NCBI GenBank assembly: GCA_012931725.1
Contig: WHSA01000342.1
Coordinates: forward strand, 1-64,000
DNA from: Litsea cubeba
Lineage: Eukaryota > Streptophyta > Magnoliopsida > Laurales > Lauraceae
Length of the DNA: 64,000 nucleotides
Direction: 5' to 3'
In this document: piece after piece, positions 22,159-33,144 of the stretch
Layout of the letters: the number at the start of each line of letters is the position of its first letter
How positions within the stretch are numbered: position 1 is the first letter of the stretch
Position numbers and translations under genes: made by a program
Notes under the pieces: model-generated
What the model saw: the letters and a program-made list of their open reading frames with translations, nothing else
Database searches by the model: none
What the model was told of the DNA's origin: nothing

Positions 22159-25100
22159 TGTGAGAACCCGACCCCAGATTTCCTGGTTTAGCGTGGTTTT
22201 AATCGTGAATTTATATTCTCAGTGGTTTTACCGGTTGTTTGATCGAATTTCTGAGTTTGATTATATTTCCTTTGGTTTTGAGAGCCAGTGAACATAGGAC
22301 AGTAACCGTAGGGTCCTATTGTTTTGTGTGGTTCATTATGGAGAGATTTTCTTGATTTCTAAAAACTCCCATTTCAACTTTGTTTGACTAATCTCTCCAT
22401 TCCCTACAACTTTCGTGTTCACTCCGTACCCATTTTGAAATTCCGAAAAATAGTTTTTCCAGCCTTGGGGAAAATCAGTCTTATTATACAAAATCTAGAT
22501 CCAATTTGAGATCTCAGAACCTTGCCAAATATATACTTTTGAAAAACTAGATTTTATGAGGAACATTTCTCTCTTCTTTGTCGATCGCATCCGAGTCCCA
22601 GAAATCGATGTTTTTAACCCTTGAAATCTCAAAATTTTCATTATTTTGTTCCATTTGACAAACAGTTGACTTTTTCTGTGGACCCCCAAAGTATGTCAAT
22701 ATTAATATTGTTGAAATGATATTTTGTGCCGGACACTTTTCATGTTTTAAGTTTCTTGATCCGATGTCTAGAAAGCCCTCTAATCTCCATTGCAAGTTTT
22801 ACTTAAGTGTGGACCCCACACCCACCCATTATAAAAAGCACAAGCTTATCCTTCTCCCTCATTTCCCACTCTCCATTGACTCATTTCCCACTCTCCATCG
22901 ACTGCAACTCTCAGCTACAGTACCAGCGGCTGTTCTTCTTTTTTTTCTTTCGTTTCTCTTGCTCAAATGGAGCCTCTAAGCCACCAATCCGACGAGGGAA
23001 CTCCGGCAACTTCTCACCTTTCATCTCCTCTCTTGTTTGACTCCATTTTTGAAGAAAACCAAGCTTTTCAAGTTTTCCATTGAGCTAGCCTTGCCTTTTT
23101 GAAGGACTTCCAAGTAAACACTCCTCCTAATCTTTTAGATTTGTGTTTGTTTAGCCCTTTAGACTCTCCATTTTCATTATTGGAAGTTTTATCTTTATAT
23201 TTCTTAGTTTTGACATTTTAAGGCTTGTTTTTGGGGGTTTTTGAATAGGTTGTGATTTCTTGCTTGGAGTGTGATTAGTGGTTGATTTGCATTAGCTTGG
23301 ACCCAAGGCAAGTGGATGAAATGATTCATTTCATTGATCATGTTTTATACAAATGTTTAGCTTGCATTAATGATTTCATTACTTAAGCTTTACTTCATGA
23401 CATGCTTTTATTGAGATTTGAAATACACTCGTTAGTGCATCTTTCTAGTATAATACTTTCTTGAAAATGATATCTTGATTGTATTAAGTTTTGACTCGTT
23501 TCAAGTAATGGATTTTTTTGGTTAAATGTGAATGGGATGAAGAGGTTGGATCCATTTTTATGGATGATTTGATGGAAGTGTGGATGAGGTGGAATGGTGA
23601 AATTGTAGTGATGGATTGGAAGTTTTGATTAAGGAGATGGAGGAGCATTTAGCCAATTTTATTACAGGGATCTGACCCTTGAAAATGTGGAGAGTTTGGA
23701 GAAAGAAATGACTGAAAACGGCTTAAGAAATGTTGTGTCCGCAGCTGTCGGTCAGCTTGTCGGCTGACCGACATCCAATCGACAGCTAGCCGACAGCCCC
23801 TCGGTTCCAATTCCAGAGAGCTGTAACTTTCTGCAATTTCTGATGCCGAAGTGTCGATCAGTCGACAGTGAAATGACAGCCTCTCGGTTCCAATTCCCGA
23901 GAGTTGTTTTCTCCCCATTTCTGGACTCGGCTAGCCGTCGGTCAGCTTGTCGGTCGACCGACATGCCCTGTCGGTTAACCGACAAGCCAACCGAGGGTTG
24001 ACCGAAATTTCAATCCTGATGGATTTATTTTGAAGAACTTGAGGAACTATATGGGAGAAGAATGTGGAACTATATTGAAGAAGAAATCCATTTATCATGA
24101 TTTATTAGGATCCTTAGATTTGTCAATGTATGTAAGGTCCCGAAATGTTTTTAATTTTTAAATAATACCAAATGTTTATCAAACCTAACATACGGAACCC
24201 TATACACATTGATTTAAATCTTGGACCTTCAACACTGGCCCAGAAATTTATATAAATCCCTTCATGTTATATTTTTGACCCGAATGTCAATTGTACACTT
24301 TAAATCTCATATTTTATGACAAGACTTGCTCCGAAGGTATTGAAATTTATGTTTTAGCATATTGCTAGCCCGTATATGTCAGTCCCGATATTAATGTGCT
24401 TTTGTGCCTATGGGCACCCCGTCTCGTTATATGTATTCGTTGTTTTGATTTATCGCATGTGACCTATGAGTTGGTACCACTAAACTTGGATGACCTTATC
24501 GGTTTGATCCACCGATTAGAGATCCCCTTCCATTATATATACCAGCTACAGCATGGTTCCCGCCCCTCCCCGATATACCCGGTTCGCTACCGTTGTCCCG
24601 TAGAGTATTATATGTATTTATTGTATAAAATCGTTGACTCTTTTCACCTCGTGTGACTGAGGTCAACGTCGTTGACTCTCCTCACCTCGTGCGACTGAGG
24701 TCAATGTCCCGATGTGCTCTCATCAGTTTTGTGAGAGAGGATTTAGCTTTGTGTGGTTTCCATCTTGACAGTTCCCGATCCTTGATACCCTTACTATTTG
24801 AAATATACATGTTTCATACATGCTTTAAATGAATCCCCAATTTGTTAAATGTTTATGCTTTGTACATGTTTTAAATGAATCCCCGATTTGTAAATGTTCA
24901 TACTTTGTACATGTTTTAAATGAATCCCCGATTTGTAAATGTTCATGCTTTGCACATGTTTTAAATGAATCCCCGATTTGTAAATGTTCATGCTTTGTAC
25001 ATGTTTTAAATGAATTATCGATTTGTCAAATATCCATGTTCTACACACGTTTCAAATGAATACATGTTTTGCTAGATATTCATGTTTTATACATGCTTTA

Positions 25101-25819
25101 AAGGAATACATGTCATGTCAAATATTCTTGTTTTATACCCATTTTATATGAACACAGGATCTTGGCAAATCTTCACGAATTTCTATACATCTTAATTATG
25201 TACAGCTTTTGATCAAATAGCATGATTTATCATATGTTTTATTCTTCAATATATTATTTATATCCTTTCACCCACCTGCCAGACCGTCGTGTCTGACCCA
25301 CTACTTTGGTACTTAGGTTCAGATTTCATGCCTGAATAGTCGAGTGCACGTTTTGGCTATGGAGCCATGAGCTTGCAGGTTGTTTTGTCGGCTATGTCGT
25401 GTAGACATTGAGCTTGACATCAGAGCTACGTCACATATGGGGTAGTGATTATTAGCTTGCTTTTGTATGGCTTTTATTAGCCATTTTCTCGGGATTGTAA
25501 TTAATATACATTGTTATTTGTAACTTGAACATATATGGGAATGTAATATCCAAATACTGTCAGCTCTGTATATTGTTATAATGTTTTGTTCCAGTCTGAT
25601 ATGTTCATTGATATGATGGAAATATGATAGTGGTTGAGTGTGACATGGAATCCAATGGCCACGGTCTTTGGGTCGCAACGCCACGAAAGCTTCCGCAAAA
25701 ATATTCAGGATGTGTTGGAACGTATTATCCTCATACACGCGGATCTTGAGAGAAACAAAAAAAATAAATCATTACTTAGCTCCCAGTTTTTCACGGCACC
25801 CGGGTTTGGGGTCATGACA
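22159..25819 (+). repeat. Gypsy 3' LTR, complete (3,661 bp)
   Basis: Starts TGTGAGAACC and ends GTCATGACA. It contains a CCGAC/GTCGG-rich palindromic zone (about 23,740-24,000), a 38-bp tandem duplication (24,632-24,707) and a 45-bp minisatellite (about 24,820-25,060). Short ORFs inside, including the periodic one at 24,829-25,059, are by-products. Its first 0.5 kb is related to 32,640-33,144 on the other strand. Confidence 0.85.
24820..25060 (+). repeat. 45-bp minisatellite inside the gypsy LTR
   Basis: The block ACATGTTTTAAATGAATCCC recurs at 24864, 24909, 24954 and 24999, exactly 45 bp apart, with weaker copies on both sides. Because 45 is a multiple of three, it gives periodic ORFs on both strands that should not be taken as genes. 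Confidence 0.92.
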
Positions 25820-25929
25820 TGGTATAACCAAATGCGTATGGAACTGAACCAACAGATGTTTAACATTATTGTACACCAAGGGATTTCCCTAGAATCATCG
25901 TTGATCCAATTTCCACACGTACTCCGTTA

Positions 25930-28115
25930 GAACATGTGGGGTACAGGGATGACACTGTTTACCTAGGTTTGGATTGTAATTCCTTCTTGACTTGTAACTT
26001 GTATCCGTTGATATCATTCCTTGTACACTCTATTGGCATAACACACCGAATTTATTATGAAACATAATCTCTGTAGAATTAGGAATTGAACTTGACTTAG
26101 AGTATACCTTAGGAACCTTTGTCATGTAATTGACAAACATGACTGGCTAGCATGTAAAGGATTATCACGTGGATGATTGCCTTGTATTGTCTTGAATGAG
26201 ATAATCCCTACGAGCATAGGCGGCTACAGATTGATCTCAGTGGGGTCAATTGACCCCACAGAGATCTGAAAAAATATTTAAAAATAAAAATTTTTATGTC
26301 ATGAATTAAATTTATGGGAAGCTTTTGACCCCACTCAATTTAAGAGTTCACCCCCACATTAGCTAACTTTATACTTTTTCTTTGTTGCTGTGGTAGTGAA
26401 CAAAAGTCACCATAAAATACTCATTGCCTAAATTAATGGGCTAACTATCTACCAAAAATTAAATAAAATTAATGGGCCCACATTACTGATATGTGCTTTA
26501 GCAACGAGTTTTTAGAACTTAAAGGAATTGGTGACATTGCTAGAGAATTAGTGGAGACAAAGAAGGATTTCGTATACCAATTGGTTTATTTGCTTTTAAA
26601 ATTGGCGTTAATTATATCAGCAACGACTGCAACAGTAGAAAGAGCTTTTTCAGCAATGACGTACGTAAATAATAGGTTGTGTAACCGAATAGGAGATCAA
26701 TGGATGAATGACTGTTTGGTTACATCTATTGAAAAAGATGTTGTTTCTAGTGTTGATAATGAGTATATTATACTGAAAACTTGTTGAGGGCAGCAGTAAG
26801 AGTTTATGTATTTGGATTTTACTTTTAGATTAAGAACTATTAGTAACAATGAATTAAAATATATATTTTTTTGTATTTTTAGAATTCAATATTATCTTTG
26901 TCAGATTATCGAAAATAAATAATTTGAGAATTTTATACTATACTTGTCGAATTACCGAAAGTAGATGAAAAGTGTTGATAAAGGGGAAAACAAATTTATT
27001 CGATTTGCGGAGGATAAGTCTTTTGTTATCACTGACTCGAATTCCAAGAACCGCCACCGCCTACGAGCGTGTCTTGTGTATTGGCTAGCTAGGCTTTCTT
27101 ATCTTGGTTTTCCCCTTGTGTCAACACCGCTATGTCACTATTAGCATATCATGGCCAACTGCAGTAGTTTGGGGTTCTATTGACGAACCGGTTACTCGGT
27201 CGTCGGGGTGGGCAGTCGGCGTAGGACGGCGTACATGGTGTTGAATAGCTAGGAGTGGGCTAGGATCGTGCTGCTATCCCAGGATCGGGAGCTAAAATCC
27301 CACTGGAGCCGGACTTTGGTATCAGTAGTCTGATTGGATTGTTACTGGTACCCTAGGAAGTGGCTAGGACATCCTCAAAGTCTCCCTCTTGATTCTTGTA
27401 TTACATTGCATTGATAGTGGTTATTGCTAGATTATTACTAGGATTCCTGTTGTTGCTTTTGAATATTATTACTCTTGCTTTATCATAGCTTCGCTTTCTT
27501 TGTACTCACTTGATTATATATACTCGTCATTATTCACATTCTTGATGCATGTCATATTTAATATATTTTGCTTATCTATTGCTCAACATATCGTTGACTA
27601 TGTTCCTTGGTATGCAAATACCTCAGGTGATTACTTTTATGAGGAGCAGGCCGGTGAGGAGATCCCAGAGGACCTCCAACCAGCTGAGGAGGAACGAAAG
27701 TGGCGTGCCAATGACATAGAGTAGCGTCATCGCACCTGGCACTAGAGAGCCTCATTGGGATTTCATTAGACTTATAATTATTCATTCGTTGGACCTTTCA
27801 TTCTATGACTTGTAGTTTTTTTTAAATGGCCTTGATTATTGGGTGACATTGTAATAAATTAACTTAATTGTTTAGTTTTGTTTATATCCTTTTGTGCAAC
27901 TTTAAATATTAAATGAAGTTATTATTCATTGTTTCATATTCCATATGCCTAGAGTTGTATGAATTCCGCAATTATTGTATGACTTGAGGCTTGAAATATA
28001 ATATCCTCACAGCGGACTTACGGTCCTTTGGACCTAAAGGACAAAATTTTAATTAGTCTTAAATTTCACTACTCGGATTCGGTTTATTCTTTAATTGGGT
28101 TCGGGGGACGTAACA
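25930..28115 (+). repeat. Second gypsy 5' LTR (start uncertain), split by a hAT copy
   Basis: The sequence ending GGGGGACGTAACA at 28115 is followed by a primer-binding site (28119-28129, TGGTATCAGAG) and then gag, so it is the 5' LTR of a rightward element. A hAT copy (26217-27061) splits it. I could not fix the LTR start; it may lie just after the previous element's 3' LTR. No 3' partner is in the window. Confidence 0.65.
26217..27061 (+). mobile_element. Deleted hAT element with C-terminal transposase fragment
   Basis: Flanked by TACGAGCA (26209-26216) and TACGAGCG (27062-27069), an 8-bp target duplication with one change. The plus-strand ORF at 26491-26784 carries the hAT dimerisation region (ATTATVERAFSAMTYVNNRL, then MNDCLVTSIEKD), of the ZMYM1/TTF-type hAT group. 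The N-terminal and catalytic regions are missing, so it is non-autonomous. Confidence 0.85.
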
Positions 28116-28118
28116 TAA

Positions 28119-28129
28119 TGGTATCAGAG
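28119..28129 (+). promoter_or_regulatory. Gypsy primer-binding site
   Basis: TGGTATCAGAG, a match to the 3' end complement of plant initiator-Met tRNA, three bases after the LTR end. Confidence 0.85.
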
Positions 28130-28280
28130 TAGTGGATGGTTTCTCAGGGTAAAAATTGTAAAAACTATAGGACACGTGTGAGGATTCCGTTAATTAGTAG
28201 GTTGATCTCTTAGTCTTGTTTCTAGCATTGTTTGTTAGCTTGAGGCATATTGGAACTAATTTTGAATATTTTACAGGATT

Positions 28281-29039
28281 ATGGCTGGAGGACATACCCG
28301 TGCCGAGAGTAGTTCTTCTCAGAATGGCGCTGAGAATCAATTTCATCAGTTCATGGCCGCATTCATTCAGTCCCAAAAGGACTTGGCAAAACATAGTACA
28401 AGGCAGAATGAGAGTCAGACTGTGTTCGAGGCTCAGATGCTTAAAGTGGTACAGAAAGTGGGCCAGCCACAGGTAAAGAAGCATGATCTCAACGAGTTAG
28501 TTGAGAAATTCAGGAAGAGGTTTCCACCAGAGTTCCATGGCATAAAGGACCCCGTTGTAGCGGATGAGTGGGTAGTTCAAATGGAGAAGATTTATGAGGT
28601 ATTCCAGTGCACAGGCATTCAGCAGGTGTAGCAAGTAGTCCACATGTTTCGTGGGACAACAAAGAGGTAGTGGAAGACTGTCAAGAACCCATATGAGACT
28701 GTTGCAAAGGATGTAGCTTGGAAGACTTTTACTGAGCAGTTCCAAAAGAAATTCATCCCAGAGCATTACAGGGATCAAAAGATGGAGGAGTTCGAATGCT
28801 TGGTACAGGGTGACCTACCAGTGCAGGAGTATGAGATCTCCTTCACTCATTTGTCCAGATTTGCAGAGGCACTGATTCAGCCCGAATCAGAGAGGGTTCA
28901 GAGGTTCATCAGAGGACCGCGAGCAGATATCAAGATGCAAGTTCAGCGCAGTAGACTGACCAATTATGATGATGTGGTCAAGGAAGCTTATTGGGCAGAG
29001 GAGTCCCTAAAAAATGTGATTGCCTTAAACTCCTTTTAG
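28281..29039 (+). pseudogene. Ty3/gypsy gag (retrotransposon gag domain)
   Basis: Starts with MAGG about 150 bp after the primer-binding site and stays in one frame for about 250 codons. It encodes the central gag domain: FRKRFPPEFHG, VADEWVVQMEKI, then WKTFTEQFQKKFIPEHYRDQ and LSRFAEAL. Two in-frame TAG codons (28629-28631 and about 28669) break it. Downstream zinc knuckle, protease and pol are absent; the homology ends at about 29,030. Confidence 0.9.
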
Positions 29040-29239
29040 CATATGAAATTCTATTAGGTTAGCAACTTTCCATAAATACCAAAGACATCTCTATTAAGGA
29101 GACTTACAAATATTGGAGTTTTTATGCGAGTGGTTTTCTAAAGTGGGGACCCACATAGGCGTGTGGTCATTGGGCCACACTTAAGCCCAATAATTCTAAC
29201 ATACGTGACCAAAATTCATCTTTAGTGAGATGTTGTTTC

Positions 29240-29757
29240 TAGGGGTGTAAAAGAAATTCGAAAAATTGTCTAACCAAGCCGAACCTAACCGAACCGCGGT
29301 TAATAATCGTGTTTCTCGGTTCGGTTATGGTTATTGAAATCGAAAAACTGTGCTTCACGGTTCGATTATGATTTTTTTCTCGACTTACGGTTATTAACCG
29401 AACCAAACCGTTAATCGCGGTTCGGTTAACCGTGTTCCCAAAACACACAGTTAACCGAACCGTTTCGCTAATAAGAAAAAAACATAAGGGCCTAAATGAA
29501 AATTACTTTTTTTTTATAGTAACATATTATGCCAATCTCCGACTATGGCTTTTTTTTATAGTAAGTTTGCTTGGTAAATCGCAAAATCTTCATAATTTTT
29601 TTAAGTGATAATTAACTGTAACTAAACCATTAACCGCAGTTTGTTTTTAGCTGTTTTTCACGATTCGATTACGGTTACGGTTTTTAAAAACCGTAAAACA
29701 CAATTCAATTAATGGTTTTTTCCAAAAACCACGATTAATCGAGCCGTTACCCCCCTA
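29240..29757. mobile_element. hAT-type MITE with GGTTCGGTT repeats (518 bp)
   Basis: Terminal inverted repeats TAGGGGTGTAA and TTACCCCCCTA; perfect 8-bp target duplication GTTGTTTC (29232-29239 and 29758-29765). Inside are many copies, in both orientations, of GGTTCGGTTA/TAACCGAACC. No coding capacity. It landed just after the truncated gag. Confidence 0.92.
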
Positions 29758-29765
29758 GTTGTTTC

Positions 29766-30959
29766 TGCCAATCAATTTACATTTGCATTGGAAAATCTCA
29801 CGTGCCATAAACTTCATTTTTATATGTGGTGTTTGACTCATTATAATTCATAACCATCCTACGGGCCCTAAAAGTAATTTGCAAAGCTGCACCTATTTAC
29901 CTTTTGTCCTTTTGTTTTTCCTTTTTTAACCATAAATATTAACCTTATTCCACTCTTTAAACATTTATCTTCTATTTTAGATTACAACATGTAATGAAAG
30001 AAAAATGAATTTTTTAAAAAAAAAACTGAATAAAAAGCTATAGTTTTTAGATGTGGATTTTATTTAATTTTTTGCCACGGTGTTTGGCCGTCATTTTGAG
30101 CCGCGTTATATGCTATTGTTATAGCTTTTTTCATTTAATCCAAGTGACATTTTGAATATGATAATATCTTCTGTGTAGGTTATCACATACGCATTTTTAA
30201 TAAGATTATCACATTTATCAATATGCTTCACATATTTGGGACAAGGAAAGGAGGACAAATCGATATGGACAGATTATAGGGTAGCATTTATAGTTTTAAC
30301 CTTACAATCCAATAAGTTTAAAGGGGCATTTGGGCGAAGGTCCCTCAACTATGGCTTTTATTGCAAACGGTCCATAATTTTTTTTCATACTGATAGCAGT
30401 CCTCTTGTAAAAGTAACTTACTGAAAAAGATAAAAACGCCCTTGTATATGTCAGCAAAAGCAGAATTCAGACAATTTATCTTAATTTTGGCAAAACTCAG
30501 CAATAATTTAAATGAACTTCTCTTCTTCCATTGAGGTTTGGATGGCATTAGAGTCTTAGAACGACAAAGTGTCTTCATGAAGTTTTTAGAGGACGTCTTA
30601 AGCTTTTCAGAAAGGTCTGGTTCACAAAAATCCGAGTTCGTTTGGGCCTCCAAACGTTGCTTCAAATTCAGGCCTGAAAAACTGATCCGAGATTCCTGTC
30701 TTTACCAGTAAACTTCAATAGGCCATAACTTGAGTTTCCTAAGTCCAAATTGGGTGATTCAAAACCCTAGAATCATCTACACATCTAGAGATACAACTTT
30801 CATGAAGAGACCAAGTCAAGATTCCGCCGTTATATCATAGAAAAACACCTCACAAATTGGGCATAATTTCTGAGATTTTTGTCAATCCGTTTTGAATTAC
30901 CTATAATTTAGGGATTGAATTTGGTGAATGTGGGTCGTCGGATGGCACCACATCACATA
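29766..30959. other. No gene recognised
   Basis: AT-rich sequence; short ORFs on both strands without family signatures. The part from about 30,340 to 30,960 has the texture of LTR sequence, but no partner is present. Confidence 0.4.
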
Positions 30960-31205
30960 GCTATTTGTTCAAAAATCAGAAAAGTTGTCAAAAGTCAGAT
31001 AAATTTGTCTGAGTTTTGCTAGAAACTCAGATAAATTTGTCTGAGTTTTGCTAGAAACTCAGATAAATTTGCCAAAACTTAGATAAATTTATCTAAGTTT
31101 TGGGCAAATTTTTCAAAAACTCAGATAAATTTGCCAAAAACTCAGATAAATTATCTGAGTTTTGTAAATTTATCTTTATCAGAGTTTTGCAAATTTATCT
31201 TTGTC
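30960..31205. repeat. Short palindromic tandem repeats (CAGATAAATTT)
   Basis: About eight copies of CTCAGATAAATTTG and its complement alternate with TCTGAGTTTTGCTAGAAA. Arms can pair, giving a set of small hairpins. Confidence 0.8.
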
Positions 31206-31658
31206 AGGGCCATGTGATGGATTGATGGCAACAGGAAGGTCATGTGTTGAAATGGAGAGATTAGGTGTGGAAGTATTAGGTGCAGGCGTTGGAATGGTGG
31301 GCCCATGTATTGGATCATGAATAGCAAGCGGTGGTGGTGGATGTTGGGTTAGAGGTGGAATGAGACTAGGTTTTGATGTAGGTGGATGGGACATGTCCAA
31401 AGAAGGTGAGTGAGTAGGAATAGTTAATGGTTCTGTTTGGAGCAGAGAGGCTGATTTCGGACTTGAGGTGGATGAAACATGGATGTCTGAAAGGGCCAAT
31501 GGAAGTACTGGATTTAAAGAAAAATCCTGAGAAGGATCAAGGGCAGCATCCTTGAATGAAAATGTTGTCTCATAAAAACTATATCCCTCGATTTGCAGAG
31601 CTCTCTGGTGAAATTCCTCGTTCCTAGAGAAGAAGATTGAAGGGGATCTCCAGAACAA
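31179..31658 (-). pseudogene. Probable copia pol linker fragment
   Basis: A 159-codon minus-strand ORF, beginning with a short stretch like the region after copia integrase (YSFYETTFSF) and then Pro/Ser/Thr-rich, as in the integrase-RT linker of the element at 1-2 kb. No integrase or RT core is present, so the assignment rests on composition and one weak motif. Confidence 0.45.
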
Positions 31659-32639
31659 CAGAGAAGAAGACGGAAGGTGTTATGCTGAAACTGTTGAAAT
31701 GGGCAAATTAGTCATAAAAATATATGATGTGGCATATTAGGGACCTCTCACCAAAATATCTCCAGCTGTCTGGACTAGAGACATTAGGGAAAAAGTTGCT
31801 GTCCTTGATGCCTTAGAAGACCGTGCTCAGGGACTTTTGCCTAATTTACCCAAGTTTAAATGTTCCTTTTTTAACTATAAAATATCATCTATTTAACTCT
31901 TTAATTGCGCAATAGTAAAAGCATGCACTAAAAAGTATGAATCTCCCATCTTCTCTCTCTCGCTAAACTTTGTGTCTCAAATGTTGTTGAATGCTTAATA
32001 TGATCAATAATATGTTGCAAGTGTACGACTGCCATTTTTCGAGACAATGGCAAATATGGGCCGAACCCACATGGAGCGAATCAAGAGAAACTTTCTAATT
32101 TAAGAAAACTCATGATATAGATAGTGAACGTGAGAGCATAAAATTAATAACAAAAGTAGAAAAATAATAATAAAATTAACTACCAGAGTGATAAAACTGA
32201 TCAAATAGGAATTCACTAAGTATTCAAAAATCTTGTTTTTATTAAAAACACTCAACTTGTTCAATCATTTGCTTCAGGTCAAGACCAAATCAATGCATCA
32301 AGATCTCGATAATTTAGCATTGAAAATCTACTCTCTTCTTAAATAGATCTATATTTTCTTTTCTAACAAATATATGCAAAAAGCCAAGATCTTTTTCCCT
32401 TCATCAAAGTATTAAAACTATCTAAGCATCACCCATCAAACATAAGCATAACCCATCAAAGAAACACAATCCTAAGCATGGCCTATCAAACGTAAGCATT
32501 AATGATCAAAGACATATTTCAATATTAAGAACTAAGCATGGAAGGCACGGCTAGTATGAAGACAAGCCAATTAATCAGTAAAACAGTAGCATGAACAACC
32601 AAGCACACTTAATGAAAAAGAAACAAACAGAAAACCGAA
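31659..32639. other. No gene recognised
   Basis: AT-rich; TAAGCATNNCCCATCAAA-like phrases recur three to four times between 32,420 and 32,510. No coding signature. Confidence 0.4.
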
Positions 32640-33144
32640 CTTCATCTTGCTCCCTAAACAAGGTGGGAGTGGGCCCCACCACAACTTAAACTTGTCGAAG
32701 TTAAAATATCGATTTCTGGGCCTCGGATGGATTCAACGAAGAAGGGAAAAATGATCCTCGAAAAATCTAGTTTCCAAAAAGTACAAATTTGACATTGTTC
32801 TAAGATCTCAAAATTTAGGCCTAGGCCAATGCGGAAAGATTGTTTTGCCCCCCGGCACTAGAAAAATTGGTTTTCAGAGCTTGGAATTGTCACGGAGTGA
32901 ACACGAAAGTCGTAGGGAACAACGAGATTAAACGAAGCGAAAATGGTTTTTAGGAATCACAAAGAACCTCTCCACAATACTACGATCACAAACTAGGTTC
33001 ACTGGCTCTCAAAACTCCCAAAAGTTAAGGAAAATCTATTCTAACTCACAAACTTAGCCAAATAATCTACAATCCTACGACTTAGAGAGCTAACCCACAA
33101 CTTAATTAGCACTAATTCCGAAAATTAGGGGTCAGGGTCTTACA
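32640..33144 (-). repeat. Gypsy LTR fragment (5' part, minus strand)
   Basis: On the minus strand it begins TGTAAGACCCTGACCCC at 33144 and follows the first 0.5 kb of the 3' LTR at 22159 in order (shared blocks around CTTTCGTGTTCACTCCGT). A diverged member of the same LTR family. No body or second LTR next to it. Confidence 0.75.

Larger units (their letters stand above)
19320..25819 (+). mobile_element. Non-autonomous Ty3/gypsy-type LTR element
   Basis: Layout: remnant of the 5' LTR (19320-20013), primer-binding site (20017), about 2.1 kb internal region without recognisable gag or pol, polypurine tract (22148-22158) and complete 3' LTR (22159-25819). The LTR body is of the type that begins TGTGAGAACCCGACCCC and ends GTCATGACA. 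I could find no coding domain in the interior, so it would depend on a helper element. The purine-rich block GTGGGGGAG also occurs twice near the 5' side (about 20176 and 20246). Confidence 0.85.

Noticed and set aside
24829..25059. Periodic Cys-rich ORFs on both strands
   Set aside because: Produced by a 45-bp minisatellite whose period is a multiple of three.
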